Source: Clostridiales bacterium
Lineage (GTDB): Bacteria; Bacillota; Clostridia; Saccharofermentanales; Saccharofermentanaceae
Direction of reading: 5' to 3'
DNA: 51,866 bases
NCBI GenBank assembly: GCA_017617295.1
Contig: JAFZWN010000110.1
Coordinates: 1-51,866, forward strand
Shown here: positions 9,256 through 17,481 of the stretch, piece after piece
Layout: every line of letters begins with the position of its first letter
Position numbering within the stretch: position 1 is the stretch's first letter
The notes under the pieces: model-generated
What the model was told of the DNA's origin: nothing
The model's input: only the letters and a program-made list of their open reading frames with translations
The model's database searches: none
Translations under genes and position numbers: made by a program

Positions 9256-10658
9256 GCCCGGTGCCCTCCTATCTGACGGTTACGTTCGCGTGCGGTGCCG
9301 CCTTCTTTGAGGTTCATGCCGCGAAGGATCGCATTGTTTCCGTGCTTCTTTCTGATATCCAGCATCGTTTTCTGAAGCAGTGTATCGTTGACATTTGAAG
9401 CCGCGGCCTGATCGGAGGGATCGCCGTCCCCTATGATATCACCGCACAGTTCGAACATATCTATCTGATGTCCCGCGCTGTCTGCGGGGATGGTGTTATT
9501 GGCGGTGATGTTAAGCCTTCTTACCGTATATCTGCGGCTGACTTCCTTTTCGAAAAGCCTTCCCGCGGCATCCATTATCTCGGGTGCTGATGAAGTGTGT
9601 CTCATGAGATCGATCGATCCGTGCGCTCCTGCGGGAACTATACGGCCGTAGTGGTCGAGATGGGCAAGGTCGCCCTGCTCCAGCTTACCTGAATTCTCGC
9701 GGTCGTAACCGACATATATAGTCAGCGAGGAAGTTACCAGACCGCGGTCCACCAGGTCGGCTGCAAGAACGTCCGCCATCTCCCTTATGACAAGAAGCGC
9801 TTCGTCAAAGCGGTACGGTCTCGGAAGCACCTGCCCCGACGACAGGCTGTGTATCTTGGGCCTGTATGTCTTGATATCTCTCATGGTGCATGTCTCTATG
9901 CCCCAGGCATGGTCGATGAGCAGTTCCGCATCGATCCCGAACAGGCGGTAGAAGAAGTCTTCGTCATTAAGACTCTGCCTGGCGATGTCTCCCATGGTGT
10001 ATATCCCGTGCTCGGAGAGCCTCCCCGCGGTCCCGTGTCCCATGCGCCAGAAGTCCGTCAGCGGAGTATGGTTCCACAGGAGCCTTCTGTAACTCATCTC
10101 GTCCAGTTCGGCGATGCGCACGCCGTCCCTGTCGGCTTCACAGTGCTTGGCGACTATATCCATTGCTATCTTCGCCAGATACAGGTTGGTGCCTATGCCG
10201 GCAGTGGCGGTTATCCCCGTTTTGGAAAGGACATCGCGTATTATCCGGACCGCCAGATCGTGCGCGCTCATCTTGTATAGCGCCGTATAAGATGTGAGAT
10301 CGATAAAGACCTCGTCGATGGAATATACATGGATATCTTCGGGTGCTATGTACTCCAGATATACGGAATAGATCTTCGTCGAGACTTCGACATAACGGGC
10401 CATCCTCGGGACTGCGATTATAAAGTCCAGATCCATACCGGTCTCTTTCTTTATCCGGTCCACTTTCTGTCTGACCTCAAAGAGCCTCGGACGTCCCGGG
10501 ATACCGTATGCCTTGAGAGCAGGGGATACCGCGAGACATATGGTCCCGTCGGTACGTTCCTCGTCCGCGACTACCAGCCTGGTCTTGAGCGGATCCATCC
10601 CCAGATCCGCGCATTCAACGGATGCGTAAAAAGATTTAAGGTCGATGCATAAGTACAT
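9252..10658 (-). CDS. Y-family (UmuC/ImpB-type) translesion DNA polymerase
   Basis: 468 aa. It begins M-Y-L-C-I-D-L-K-S-F-Y-A-S-V-E, the Y-family palm motif with the first metal-binding Asp6. The second motif Y-S-I-D-E-V-F-I-D-L (113-122) supplies Asp115 and Glu116. The helix-hairpin-helix thumb and little-finger (IMS C-terminal) domains fill residues 170-400. The product should copy across damaged bases in the cytoplasm. The downstream overlapping YolD-like gene is the usual partner. Upstream sequence carries an imperfect LexA-like site and an extended -10 box very close to the ATG, with no clear Shine-Dalgarno. Subfamily (Pol IV-like or Pol V-like) cannot be decided here; the length and partner favour the Gram-positive UvrX/YqjW-like group. 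Confidence 0.92.
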   Translation of the reverse strand: MYLCIDLKSFYASVECADLGMDPLKTRLVVADEERTDGTICLAVSPALKAYGIPGRPRLFEVRQKVDRIKKETGMDLDFIIAVPRMARYVEVSTKIYSVYLEYIAPEDIHVYSIDEVFIDLTSYTALYKMSAHDLAVRIIRDVLSKTGITATAGIGTNLYLAKIAMDIVAKHCEADRDGVRIAELDEMSYRRLLWNHTPLTDFWRMGHGTAGRLSEHGIYTMGDIARQSLNDEDFFYRLFGIDAELLIDHAWGIETCTMRDIKTYRPKIHSLSSGQVLPRPYRFDEALLVIREMADVLAADLVDRGLVTSSLTIYVGYDRENSGKLEQGDLAHLDHYGRIVPAGAHGSIDLMRHTSSAPEIMDAAGRLFEKEVSRRYTVRRLNITANNTIPADSAGHQIDMFELCGDIIGDGDPSDQAAASNVNDTLLQKTMLDIRKKHGNNAILRGMNLKEGGTARERNRQIGGHRA

Positions 10659-10664
10659 ATCCCG

Positions 10665-10683
10665 ATTCTAGCACAAATGTTCG
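10665..10683 (-). promoter_or_regulatory. Y-polymerase promoter with LexA-like half palindrome
   Basis: Read on the minus strand, an extended -10 (TGC then TAGAAT, 10670-10665) lies 6 nt before the ATG at 10658. Just upstream is CGAAC-ATTT-GTGC (10683-10671), which matches the Gram-positive SOS box in its first half (CGAAC) and 3 of 4 bases (GTGC versus GTTC) in the second. SOS control is likely for such genes in general but is only partly supported by this site. Confidence 0.4.
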
Positions 10684-10709
10684 TAAATTGCTATAGCATG
10701 TTTTACGAA
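10680..10709. repeat. nested inverted repeat in divergent intergenic region
   Basis: Perfect 8-bp arms TTCGTAAA (10680-10687) and TTTACGAA (10702-10709) enclose a second 10-bp perfect palindrome, TGCTATAGCA (10689-10698). It lies between the Y-polymerase and nfnA start sites and could be an operator serving either gene. No T-tract follows, so it is not a typical terminator. Confidence 0.55.
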
Positions 10710-10747
10710 AGCGGGGGTGAAAAGGTATCCACAGCCCGAAGCAAATA

Positions 10748-10756
10748 TGGTATATT
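10748..10756 (+). promoter_or_regulatory. nfnAB promoter (extended -10)
   Basis: TGG followed by TATATT (10751-10756) forms an extended -10 box about 38 bp before the nfnA ATG. GGAGG at about 10784-10788 is the ribosome binding site. No good -35 was seen. Confidence 0.45.
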
Positions 10757-10794
10757 TAGTAAGGTTTATTTTTCCATAAATTACGGAGGCACTT

Positions 10795-11685
10795 ATGTAC
10801 TTGATCAAGAAGAAGAGAGTGCTGTGCTCGACCATCTTTCTGATGGATATCGTAGCGCCGCGCGTAGCCAAGTATTGCGAGCCGGGTCAGTTCGTTATCG
10901 TAAGGATCGATGAACTCGGTGAGAGGATCCCGCTTACTGTCTGTGATTACGACAGGGACGAAGGAACGGTTACCATCGTTGTTCAGACCATAGGTGCCAG
11001 TACCGAAGCTATGATGAAGCTTGAGGAAGGTCAGTACCTTCAGGATTTTGTCGGACCTTTGGGAAAGCCGTCCGAACTGATAACCGATGATATCGAAGAG
11101 GTCAGGAAGAAGAAGATCCTCTTCGTCGCCGGAGGTCTCGGAACAGCTCCCGTATATCCCCAGGTCAAGTGGCTCCATGAGCACGGCATCGATGCCGATG
11201 TAATAGTCGGAGCAAAGTGCAAGGATCTGATCATCCTCGAGGATGAGATGAGAGCCGTTGCCGGTAATCTCTATATCACGACGGATGACGGTTCATATGT
11301 CAGAAAAGGTCTCGTTACCGAAGTCATCAGCGACCTGGTCGAGAAAGAGGGCAAGAAGTATGATCTGTGTGTTTCCATCGGACCTATGATCATGATGAAG
11401 TTCTGTGTCCTTACCACTAAGAAATACGATATTCCCACGATAGTATCCATGAATCCGATCATGGTCGACGGCACCGGTATGTGCGGTGCCTGCAGACTGA
11501 CAGTCGGAGACGAGGTCAAGTTCGCCTGTATCGACGGTCCCGAGTTTGACGGCTTCAAGGTCGATTTCAACGAGGCCATGGAAAGAATGAAGCTATACAG
11601 GACTGAAGAGGGAAGAGCACTGCTGAAGCTCCGTGAGGGCGATACGCACCACGGCGGATGCGGATTTTGCGGAGGTGATAAGTAA
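10795..11685 (+). CDS. nfnA: NfnA: FAD/[2Fe-2S] subunit of NADH-dependent ferredoxin:NADP+ oxidoreductase
   Basis: 296 aa, the usual size of the small subunit. The N-terminal FAD-binding beta barrel (about 1-95, with R-I-P-L-T-V-C-D) is followed by a nucleotide-binding fold (G-G-L-G-T-A-P at about 111-117) and a cysteine-rich C-terminus. M-C-G-A-C-R, a Cys at F-A-C-I-D-G-P-E-F-D-G and a final G-G-C-G-F-C-G are the likely cluster ligands. The architecture is that of dihydroorotate dehydrogenase electron-transfer subunits, but the adjacent GltA-like partner identifies the pair as NfnAB (also called sulfide dehydrogenase SudBA). The complex bifurcates electrons between NADPH, NAD+ and ferredoxin, balancing redox carriers in an anaerobe. 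Confidence 0.9.
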   Translation: MYLIKKKRVLCSTIFLMDIVAPRVAKYCEPGQFVIVRIDELGERIPLTVCDYDRDEGTVTIVVQTIGASTEAMMKLEEGQYLQDFVGPLGKPSELITDDIEEVRKKKILFVAGGLGTAPVYPQVKWLHEHGIDADVIVGAKCKDLIILEDEMRAVAGNLYITTDDGSYVRKGLVTEVISDLVEKEGKKYDLCVSIGPMIMMKFCVLTTKKYDIPTIVSMNPIMVDGTGMCGACRLTVGDEVKFACIDGPEFDGFKVDFNEAMERMKLYRTEEGRALLKLREGDTHHGGCGFCGGDK

Positions 11686-13076
11686 TGGCAGCACCCGGAT
11701 TTGAGAGAGTAGCTATAAGCGAACAGGAGCCTTCCGTAAGGGCTAAGAATTTTGATGAGGTCTGCCTCGGATATACCGAGGAAGAGGCCGTAGCCGAGGC
11801 GTCCAGATGCCTTAACTGCAAGAACCCCAGATGTGTTCAGGGTTGCCCCGTAAACATTGATATACCGGGATTTGTAACATTGTTAAAAGAAGGAAAGTTT
11901 AAGGAGTCTTACGATAAGATCTCCGAATCGTCCGCTCTTCCCGCTGTCTGCGGAAGGGTATGTCCTCAGGAGACACAGTGCGAGGCTTTGTGTGTCCGCG
12001 GCATTAAGGGTGATGCCGTAGCCATCGGTAAGCTCGAGAGATATGTTGCGGACCGTGCAAGGGAAGAAGGGATCAGACCCTCGACCGATGCCGCTCCCAA
12101 CGGTCATAAAGTTGCGGTAATAGGTTCTGGCCCCGCAGGTCTTACATGTGCGGGCGATCTAGCCAGACTCGGTTATGACGTGACCGTTTTCGAGGCTCTT
12201 CATGAGGCCGGCGGCGTTCTGACTTACGGTATCCCCGAGTTCAGGCTTCCCAAGGACACGGTCGTAAGATCCGAGATCGAGAACGTCAAGGCTCTTGGCG
12301 TTAAGATCGAGACCAATGTCGTTATCGGCAAATCCGTCACGATCGATGAGCTCATGACGGAAGAAGGTTTTGATGCTGTATTTATCGGATCCGGTGCCGG
12401 ACTTCCGATGTTCATGAAGATCCCCGGTGAGAATGCCAAGGGCGTATTCTCCGCCAATGAGTATCTTACGAGAAACAACCTTATGAAGGCATTCAGGGAA
12501 GATGCCGCCACACCTATCTTCAGACCCGCAAAGGTCGCAGTCGTCGGCGGCGGTAACGTTGCCATGGATGCAGCGAGAACGGCTCTTCGTCTCGGTGCTG
12601 AGGTAACCATCGTATACAGAAGGTCCGAGGCAGAACTTCCCGCCAGAGTCGAGGAAGTCCATCATGCAAAGGAAGAGGGCATTAAGTTCGAGCTCCTGAC
12701 CAATCCCGTTGAGATCCTTGAGAATGAGGATCACTGTGTAAGGGCCATGAAGTGCATAAGGATGGAACTCGGCGAGCCCGATGCTTCCGGCAGGAGACGT
12801 CCCGTTCCGGTCGAAGGTTCGGAGTTCGAACTCGAGACTGATGCTGTGATCATGGCTCTCGGAACATCCCCCAATCCGCTTATCGCGTCTACAACTGAGG
12901 GTCTCGAGACAAATAAATGGAAGTGTATCGTTGCTTCCGAAGAGAACGGTCAGACAAGCAAGGCCGGAGTATTCGCAGGCGGTGATGCCGTTACCGGTGC
13001 CGCCACCGTAATCCTTGCCATGGGTGCAGGTAAAGCAGCAGCAGCCGGTATCCACGAATACCTTCAGAACAAGTGA
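11685..13076 (+). CDS. nfnB: NfnB: GltA-like large subunit of NADH-dependent ferredoxin:NADP+ oxidoreductase
   Basis: 463 aa. The N-terminal domain (about 1-125) holds two cysteine clusters for [4Fe-4S] centres: C-L-N-C-K-N-P-R-C-V-Q-G-C-P and C-G-R-V-C-P-Q-E-T-Q-C-E-A-L-C. An FAD-binding Rossmann motif (V-I-G-S-G-P-A-G-L) at about 145-153 and an NADP(H)-binding motif (V-V-G-G-G-N-V-A-M-D) at about 285-294 follow. A stand-alone glutamate synthase small subunit is the main alternative, but no gltB lies nearby. The ATG overlaps the nfnA stop by one base (TAATG), so the two are translated together and should form the heterodimer. Confidence 0.9.
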   Translation: MAAPGFERVAISEQEPSVRAKNFDEVCLGYTEEEAVAEASRCLNCKNPRCVQGCPVNIDIPGFVTLLKEGKFKESYDKISESSALPAVCGRVCPQETQCEALCVRGIKGDAVAIGKLERYVADRAREEGIRPSTDAAPNGHKVAVIGSGPAGLTCAGDLARLGYDVTVFEALHEAGGVLTYGIPEFRLPKDTVVRSEIENVKALGVKIETNVVIGKSVTIDELMTEEGFDAVFIGSGAGLPMFMKIPGENAKGVFSANEYLTRNNLMKAFREDAATPIFRPAKVAVVGGGNVAMDAARTALRLGAEVTIVYRRSEAELPARVEEVHHAKEEGIKFELLTNPVEILENEDHCVRAMKCIRMELGEPDASGRRRPVPVEGSEFELETDAVIMALGTSPNPLIASTTEGLETNKWKCIVASEENGQTSKAGVFAGGDAVTGAATVILAMGAGKAAAAGIHEYLQNK

Positions 13077-13081
13077 TACTA

Positions 13082-13110
13082 TTTGGTAAGCCGGAATATA
13101 AGCTTATCCT
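13082..13110 (+). promoter_or_regulatory. weak promoter candidate before first ABC permease
   Basis: TTTGGT (13082-13087) and TATCCT (13105-13110) are spaced 17 bp apart, and the -10 ends 9 nt before the ATG at 13120. Match quality is modest. The gene has no Shine-Dalgarno, so this would be another leaderless start. Confidence 0.25.
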
Positions 13111-13119
13111 GATCAGTAT

Positions 13120-14754
13120 ATGAATAATGCGACCGCATACAGATTTCTTCATTCTCTGAGAAGACGGATGCTCCCTATGGTGCTCGTCCTTCTGGGAGTA
13201 GCCGGAGGGGGGTATGCGGTCTTAAGTTTGGACCGTATTAGGATAACTTTTCATGCTCCGGATACCGAAGCGATGCTAGGACTGTTCAGTATCCTTTCAC
13301 TGATATGTTTTGACTATGCTTTTGCGGTGGGTTTCAGAAGCGGAGTCCTCGGCTATTCTCTTTCAGATGTCGTCTACTGTTTTGCGGGACCTTTCGGAAA
13401 GAAACATAATCTGTTCCTGTCCTTTACTTCGGGCGGGGCGAGCGCATTGTTCTTCCTGTGGCTGATCTGCGCCAATTCTCCTCTCATGACTATGTGGATA
13501 GGCGCCAGGACAATAGATGTGATCGGATTTCTTATCGGCGCGTTCTTTACTGTCCTGATCACATTTCTCGGATCATCTTATCTTAGCGCCAGATTCTGTG
13601 ACAATACAAAAGCGAAAGTCATCGCGGTAGTCTCGCTTTTGGCTTCCAATCTTATACTCGGGCTTCTCGTTTTAAAGGATCTGATCGGGGTGTTCGGGTC
13701 TTTTGAACAGGTTAAACAGCAGGATCCTGCGTTGATCGTAAGGCTGATCGGCAATTCCTTCTATACAGATATCTTTCCGATCGCAGGATGGGATCAGATC
13801 GTATACAAGGAGATCGTAAGAGGCGGTATCGGCATAAGGAGCATTATCGTCATCGCTCTTTATATCATTATACTTCTGGGTATAATCCTCCTCTATATCA
13901 GATCCGACTTTGATTTTTACGAGCATGCCTACGATAATGCATCCAGGATCGCCGATATCATCGAAGCGAGCAAGGCCGGAGTGGAGGCAGTCAATACCGG
14001 TATCGCGAGGACTGCCAAGGTGGGAAAGGAAGTCTATAAGAGAGGCTGGGGAGCGACGGCTTTTTTCCATATGCATCTCTTCGAAAATATCAGGGCTTCG
14101 AAGATCTTCTTTATAAACAAAGTCGCTCTGGTATACAGAGTGTTCGCACTGCTTCTCCTTCTGATCGCCGACGGAATGCTCGAAGAGATATGGGATGTGC
14201 TCCTGGTCATAGTCGGGATCGCCACTATGCTCGTCCTTAATGCCATTGTCTTTGGCGGATCAAAGACTGTCCTTGAATTCAACAGACCGTATATCTATAC
14301 CGTGCCCGAGAAGTCGGGCCGAAAGCTCATGATGTGTATCTTTTCGGATATTCCCGAGATGCTCTTCGATGCACTCATATGTCTTCTGATAATAAAGCTT
14401 GTCGCCAGGGAACCGTTCGGACCGCTGGCTATGATATCTTTCCTGATCATGATGGTCATATTCGACCTTCTTTCCGAGACGGCGGGTATCCTCTGCGCCA
14501 AGCTCCTTAGAAAGTTCGGCAAGTTCGCTTTAATGGGAGTCCGATATGTCCTTATCGTCTTCCTCATAATAATCGGAATGCTCCCTGCCGAGATCTTTAC
14601 CAACCTTGTCACCGGAGCTGCTGCCGATAATATTGATATCATCCTCTGCGTAATGATAGCGTCGATGGCCGGAGTCTATTTCCTTCTGTGGCTTGCCGTT
14701 CTCTCGCTTACCAGAGTAGTCTTCGAGAGGACTGACGCGAATGATATTCTTTAA
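13120..14754 (+). CDS. ABC exporter-type membrane protein (permease 1)
   Basis: 544 aa, strongly hydrophobic, with about ten or more membrane segments and a charged cytoplasmic loop near residues 270-320 containing E-A-S-K-A-G-V and K-R-G-W-G-A-T-A-F-F. The overall layout, the Y-R-F/Y-R-L start and the E-F-N-R/K-P motif are shared with the protein at 15555-17162, so the two are paralogues flanking one ATPase gene. This matches the 'putative ABC exporter' membrane family of Bacillota, for which no substrate is established. It starts 43 bp after nfnB with no Shine-Dalgarno, which is unusual; the alignment of its N-terminus with the paralogue supports this start. Confidence 0.8.
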   Translation: MNNATAYRFLHSLRRRMLPMVLVLLGVAGGGYAVLSLDRIRITFHAPDTEAMLGLFSILSLICFDYAFAVGFRSGVLGYSLSDVVYCFAGPFGKKHNLFLSFTSGGASALFFLWLICANSPLMTMWIGARTIDVIGFLIGAFFTVLITFLGSSYLSARFCDNTKAKVIAVVSLLASNLILGLLVLKDLIGVFGSFEQVKQQDPALIVRLIGNSFYTDIFPIAGWDQIVYKEIVRGGIGIRSIIVIALYIIILLGIILLYIRSDFDFYEHAYDNASRIADIIEASKAGVEAVNTGIARTAKVGKEVYKRGWGATAFFHMHLFENIRASKIFFINKVALVYRVFALLLLLIADGMLEEIWDVLLVIVGIATMLVLNAIVFGGSKTVLEFNRPYIYTVPEKSGRKLMMCIFSDIPEMLFDALICLLIIKLVAREPFGPLAMISFLIMMVIFDLLSETAGILCAKLLRKFGKFALMGVRYVLIVFLIIIGMLPAEIFTNLVTGAAADNIDIILCVMIASMAGVYFLLWLAVLSLTRVVFERTDANDIL

Positions 14755-14798
14755 CTTATCTTTATACTTTTCGGTACAATTCATTTAATATACAAAAC

Positions 14799-14804
14799 TA
14801 TAAT
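14799..14804 (+). promoter_or_regulatory. -10 box before ABC ATPase
   Basis: A perfect TATAAT stands about 30 bp before the ATPase ATG, in an AT-rich spacer between two genes of the exporter locus. No convincing -35 was found. It would allow the ATPase and second permease to be transcribed separately from the first permease. Confidence 0.35.
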
Positions 14805-14834
14805 CAACATGGAATGAAAAAAGGAGGAGTTTGT

Positions 14835-15533
14835 ATGCTCACTGTAAACAATGTCACCAAGAAATATAAGAATTTTGCAGCGAATGACAATCTGTCATTC
14901 ACTATCAACGATTCCGAGATAGGGATCCTTCTCGGCCCGAACGGCGCCGGCAAGTCTACGATAATCAAGTCTATCGCGGGACTTCTCAGGTATCAGGGTG
15001 ATATAGAGATAAATGGTATTCCCAACAAGGCACTGGAAGCCAAGAGACAGCTCGGATATATCCCCGAGATCCCCGCACTCTATGACACCCTCACGGTCGA
15101 GGAACATCTCGAATTCATCAGAAGAGCATATAAGGTCGAAGATACAGGGATCAAGGACAAGCTCCTCGACAGGTTTGAACTGTCCGACAAGAGAAAGAAG
15201 ATGGGCAAGGAACTCTCAAAGGGCATGCAGCAGAAAGTATCGATCTGCTGTGCTCTCATGCACGATCCTTCGGTAGTTATCTTTGACGAGCCGATGGTCG
15301 GTCTTGATCCCCATGCAATCAAGGAGTTGAAGCTCGTTTTCCAGGAACTCAAGGATGCGGGAAAGACCGTCCTTATCTCAACACACATGATCGATACCAT
15401 TGAAGATTACTGGGATGTCGTTCATATCATGATGCACGGCAAGATCGCGGCTACACGCCATAACAGAGGCCATGTCGAAGGCGAGAAGAGCCTAGAGGAT
15501 CTGTTCTTTGAGATCACGGAAGGTCATTCATAA
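14835..15533 (+). CDS. ABC transporter ATP-binding protein
   Basis: 232 aa. The start at 14835 is preferred over ATG 14814 because AAGGAGG (14821-14827) lies 7 nt before it, inside the longer frame. Walker A G-P-N-G-A-G-K-S-T is at residues 34-42, the signature L-S-K-G-M at 127-131, Walker B V-V-I-F-D-E-P at 147-153 (Asp151, Glu152), the D-loop G-L-D-P follows, and the H-loop His is in S-T-H-M. It energises export by the two flanking membrane proteins on the cytoplasmic side, probably as an ATPase homodimer shared by a permease heterodimer. The substrate is unknown; BcrA-type drug or peptide exporters have similar ATPases. Confidence 0.95.
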   Translation: MLTVNNVTKKYKNFAANDNLSFTINDSEIGILLGPNGAGKSTIIKSIAGLLRYQGDIEINGIPNKALEAKRQLGYIPEIPALYDTLTVEEHLEFIRRAYKVEDTGIKDKLLDRFELSDKRKKMGKELSKGMQQKVSICCALMHDPSVVIFDEPMVGLDPHAIKELKLVFQELKDAGKTVLISTHMIDTIEDYWDVVHIMMHGKIAATRHNRGHVEGEKSLEDLFFEITEGHS

Positions 15534-15554
15534 GGAAATAAGAGGTAGATCAGT

Positions 15555-17162
15555 ATGATGTCAGCATATCTTTACAGGCTCAGGAGACAGGCCGTCAAAA
15601 AGCCTCTCTTCCTGGTCCTTGGAATCTTGTGTTTTTTATCGTCGGTAGGCATGATAGCTATCGCAAGTTTAATGAGCAGGGACGGCGGGACAGCTAGGGA
15701 TTCCTCACTCATAATCGCCGGTTTCAATGCCATTTTCGTAGTGTTCTTTAACTATGTCTTCGTTACCGCCCTTTCCCAGGGGGTAGCGGGATTTACCGTG
15801 GCGGATGTGAACTTCCATCTGGCGGGACCTTTCACGAGCAGGTTCAATCTGCTGCTCGCAGCAACGAACATCTTTAAGATCTGTCTTCTGTTTATCTGGA
15901 TCCTTACCTGTCAGGTAGCGCTTCTGGTAAACACGTTCGGTTTCCGTTCGTCCGACATGATATATATGATCATCGGTGACTTTATCGTAATGGGCATAGC
16001 CTATTTTGCGGGAGCTTTCCTTTCAGGTTGGCTGGACGAAAAGCCGGTCGGCAAGAAGGCGGCATATATCGGACTTGCTGCCTGTGATCTTGTCTTTATC
16101 GGCGGAGGAGCAGTAAGCGCCATTATTAAAGCAGGTTCTTTCGAGGCTTTTCGTGCTATGGGCGGAAAGGCGATCGTATCGCATATCTTTAATTCCGTAT
16201 GGGCAAAGGCATTCCCCGTGGCAGGATGGATGGATCTCTTCTTTGACGGTCTGATCAACAATAATATCGTTTATCTGATCATTGGTCTTCTTCTTGTCAT
16301 CGCGATCATCTCTCTTCTCGTATATCTCTTTATGGAAGTTGACTTCAACTACTACGAGACGGCGATAACAACAGCCGAAAAGGTCGAGGATATGAGGGAG
16401 GCACAGAAGGCCGGACTCGATCCCGACTCGGTAAGGATCAACTCCAAGGCAAAGGTCGGTTCCGAGACCCTTACAAAAGGATGGGGCGCCAGCGCATTTG
16501 CTTATTGCCATCATCTTCAGAACAAGAGGACCGGAAAGCTGTTCTTTATCAACACGCAGACCATAATCTACAGGGTCATAACATTATTCTATCTGATGTT
16601 TATGTCCGGTTCTTCATTCGGCGGAGAAGAAGGGAGCGGTATGGCTTCTCTTTCGGCTGCGCTGACAATGACTCTGATGTTGAATGCAGTCCTCTACGGC
16701 GGCGGCAAGACAGTGCTCGAGTTCAATAAGCCTTTCCTTTTCCTTGTGCCTGAGAAAGGCTCCAAAAAGCTCTTGAGCTGTATTTTGTCTGATGTTCCGG
16801 AGATGATCTTTGATTCGATCATTACTACCGCCATGATCTTCTACTTCCTGAAGTTCAGCATTATCGAGTCTGTTGCCCTGTTCCTGTTCCTGCTGGCTTT
16901 CAATTATCTTTGCGAGCTTCTCGGCATCTGCACGGTAAGGCTTTTCAGAGGAATGGGAAGATTCCTCCTTGTATTCATGAGATATATCCTTGTCGGCGCG
17001 GCTGTAGCGGTTACGCTCATTCCTGCTTTCGCGATCTCGGCAGTCATAAACGGCGGAATGGTAGGAACGCTCCTTATCTGCACTGTACTCATGATCCCTC
17101 TGGCCGTTATCCTTATGTTCCTCGGAAGAAATATAGTCGAGAACATGGAGTACGGATCTTAA
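15555..17162 (+). CDS. ABC exporter-type membrane protein (permease 2)
   Basis: 535 aa with many hydrophobic segments, paralogous along its length to the protein at 13120-14754. Shared landmarks are the D-F/V-N-F-Y-Y-E-type segment at the end of the first membrane half, a loop with A-Q-K-A-G-L, K-G-W-G-A-S-A-F, the G-G-G-K-T-V-L-E-F-N-K-P block, and I-L-S-D-V-P-E-M. It begins 21 bp after the ATPase stop with AGAGGT as a modest ribosome binding site, so the two genes form an operon closed by the terminator at 17189. It is most simply the second half of a heterodimeric exporter. Confidence 0.8.
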   Translation: MMSAYLYRLRRQAVKKPLFLVLGILCFLSSVGMIAIASLMSRDGGTARDSSLIIAGFNAIFVVFFNYVFVTALSQGVAGFTVADVNFHLAGPFTSRFNLLLAATNIFKICLLFIWILTCQVALLVNTFGFRSSDMIYMIIGDFIVMGIAYFAGAFLSGWLDEKPVGKKAAYIGLAACDLVFIGGGAVSAIIKAGSFEAFRAMGGKAIVSHIFNSVWAKAFPVAGWMDLFFDGLINNNIVYLIIGLLLVIAIISLLVYLFMEVDFNYYETAITTAEKVEDMREAQKAGLDPDSVRINSKAKVGSETLTKGWGASAFAYCHHLQNKRTGKLFFINTQTIIYRVITLFYLMFMSGSSFGGEEGSGMASLSAALTMTLMLNAVLYGGGKTVLEFNKPFLFLVPEKGSKKLLSCILSDVPEMIFDSIITTAMIFYFLKFSIIESVALFLFLLAFNYLCELLGICTVRLFRGMGRFLLVFMRYILVGAAVAVTLIPAFAISAVINGGMVGTLLICTVLMIPLAVILMFLGRNIVENMEYGS

Positions 17163-17188
17163 TATCTTCTATATCTGCAGCATACGAG

Positions 17189-17226
17189 CACCCGGCGGAA
17201 GTCTTTCCTGCCGGGTGTTTTTGTTT
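17189..17226 (+). terminator. rho-independent terminator of ABC exporter operon
   Basis: Arms CACCCGGC (17189-17196) and GCCGGGTG (17210-17217), with an inner GGAA/TTCC pairing, are followed by TTTTTGTTT. It lies 26 bp after the permease stop. Confidence 0.9.
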
Positions 17227-17242
17227 CTGATTCCCTGAGGAG

Positions 17243-17473
17243 GCTCCTCTGAACCACATTCGCTTCTGACCCTTGCAAGCAAGTTGGCCGGGTCCTGTTT
17301 TCTTCGGCTCGGTCCTCGCCGCTTCGCGCCTGCGGAAGAAGCCTCAGAAAAACTGTCCCCTTGCGAAATAGAGCGGAACTTATTCTTATCCGCTTTGTGG
17401 TATAGGTCGCTTCGCTCCTCTGAACCACATTCGCTCGCAACCTTTGCAAGCAAGTTGCTCGCTTTGTGGTATA
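17243..17473. repeat. interspersed GC-rich repeat region upstream of uvrB
   Basis: This fills most of the 319-bp gap before uvrB. A block at 17243-17286 recurs at 17414-17457 (171-bp offset), sharing GCTCCTCTGAACCACATTCG and TTGCAAGCAAGTTG. A second word, CGCTTTGTGGTATA, occurs at 17391-17404 and 17460-17473 (69-bp offset); the second copy supplies the uvrB -10 box. The part GGTCCTC...CGCTTCGC...TGCGGAA resembles the repeats at 39793-40130. The open frames crossing it on both strands are by-products of the repeat. Confidence 0.7.
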
Positions 17474-17475
17474 AT
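17467..17475 (+). promoter_or_regulatory. uvrB promoter, leaderless arrangement
   Basis: An extended -10 (TGG then TATAAT at 17470-17475) ends 6 nt before the uvrB ATG, with no Shine-Dalgarno in between. A possible -35, TTGCAA (17444-17449), is 20 bp upstream, which is long. Transcription should begin at the start codon itself. Confidence 0.65.
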
Positions 17476-17481
17476 GAAAAT

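Noticed and set aside
10671..10683. Confident LexA box for the Y-polymerase
   Set aside because: Only one half fits the Gram-positive consensus; kept as a low-confidence regulatory note.
17284..17481. Longer N-terminus for UvrB
   Set aside because: The extra 66 codons are repeat DNA and the promoter -10 lies within them; the canonical UvrB start is at 17482.
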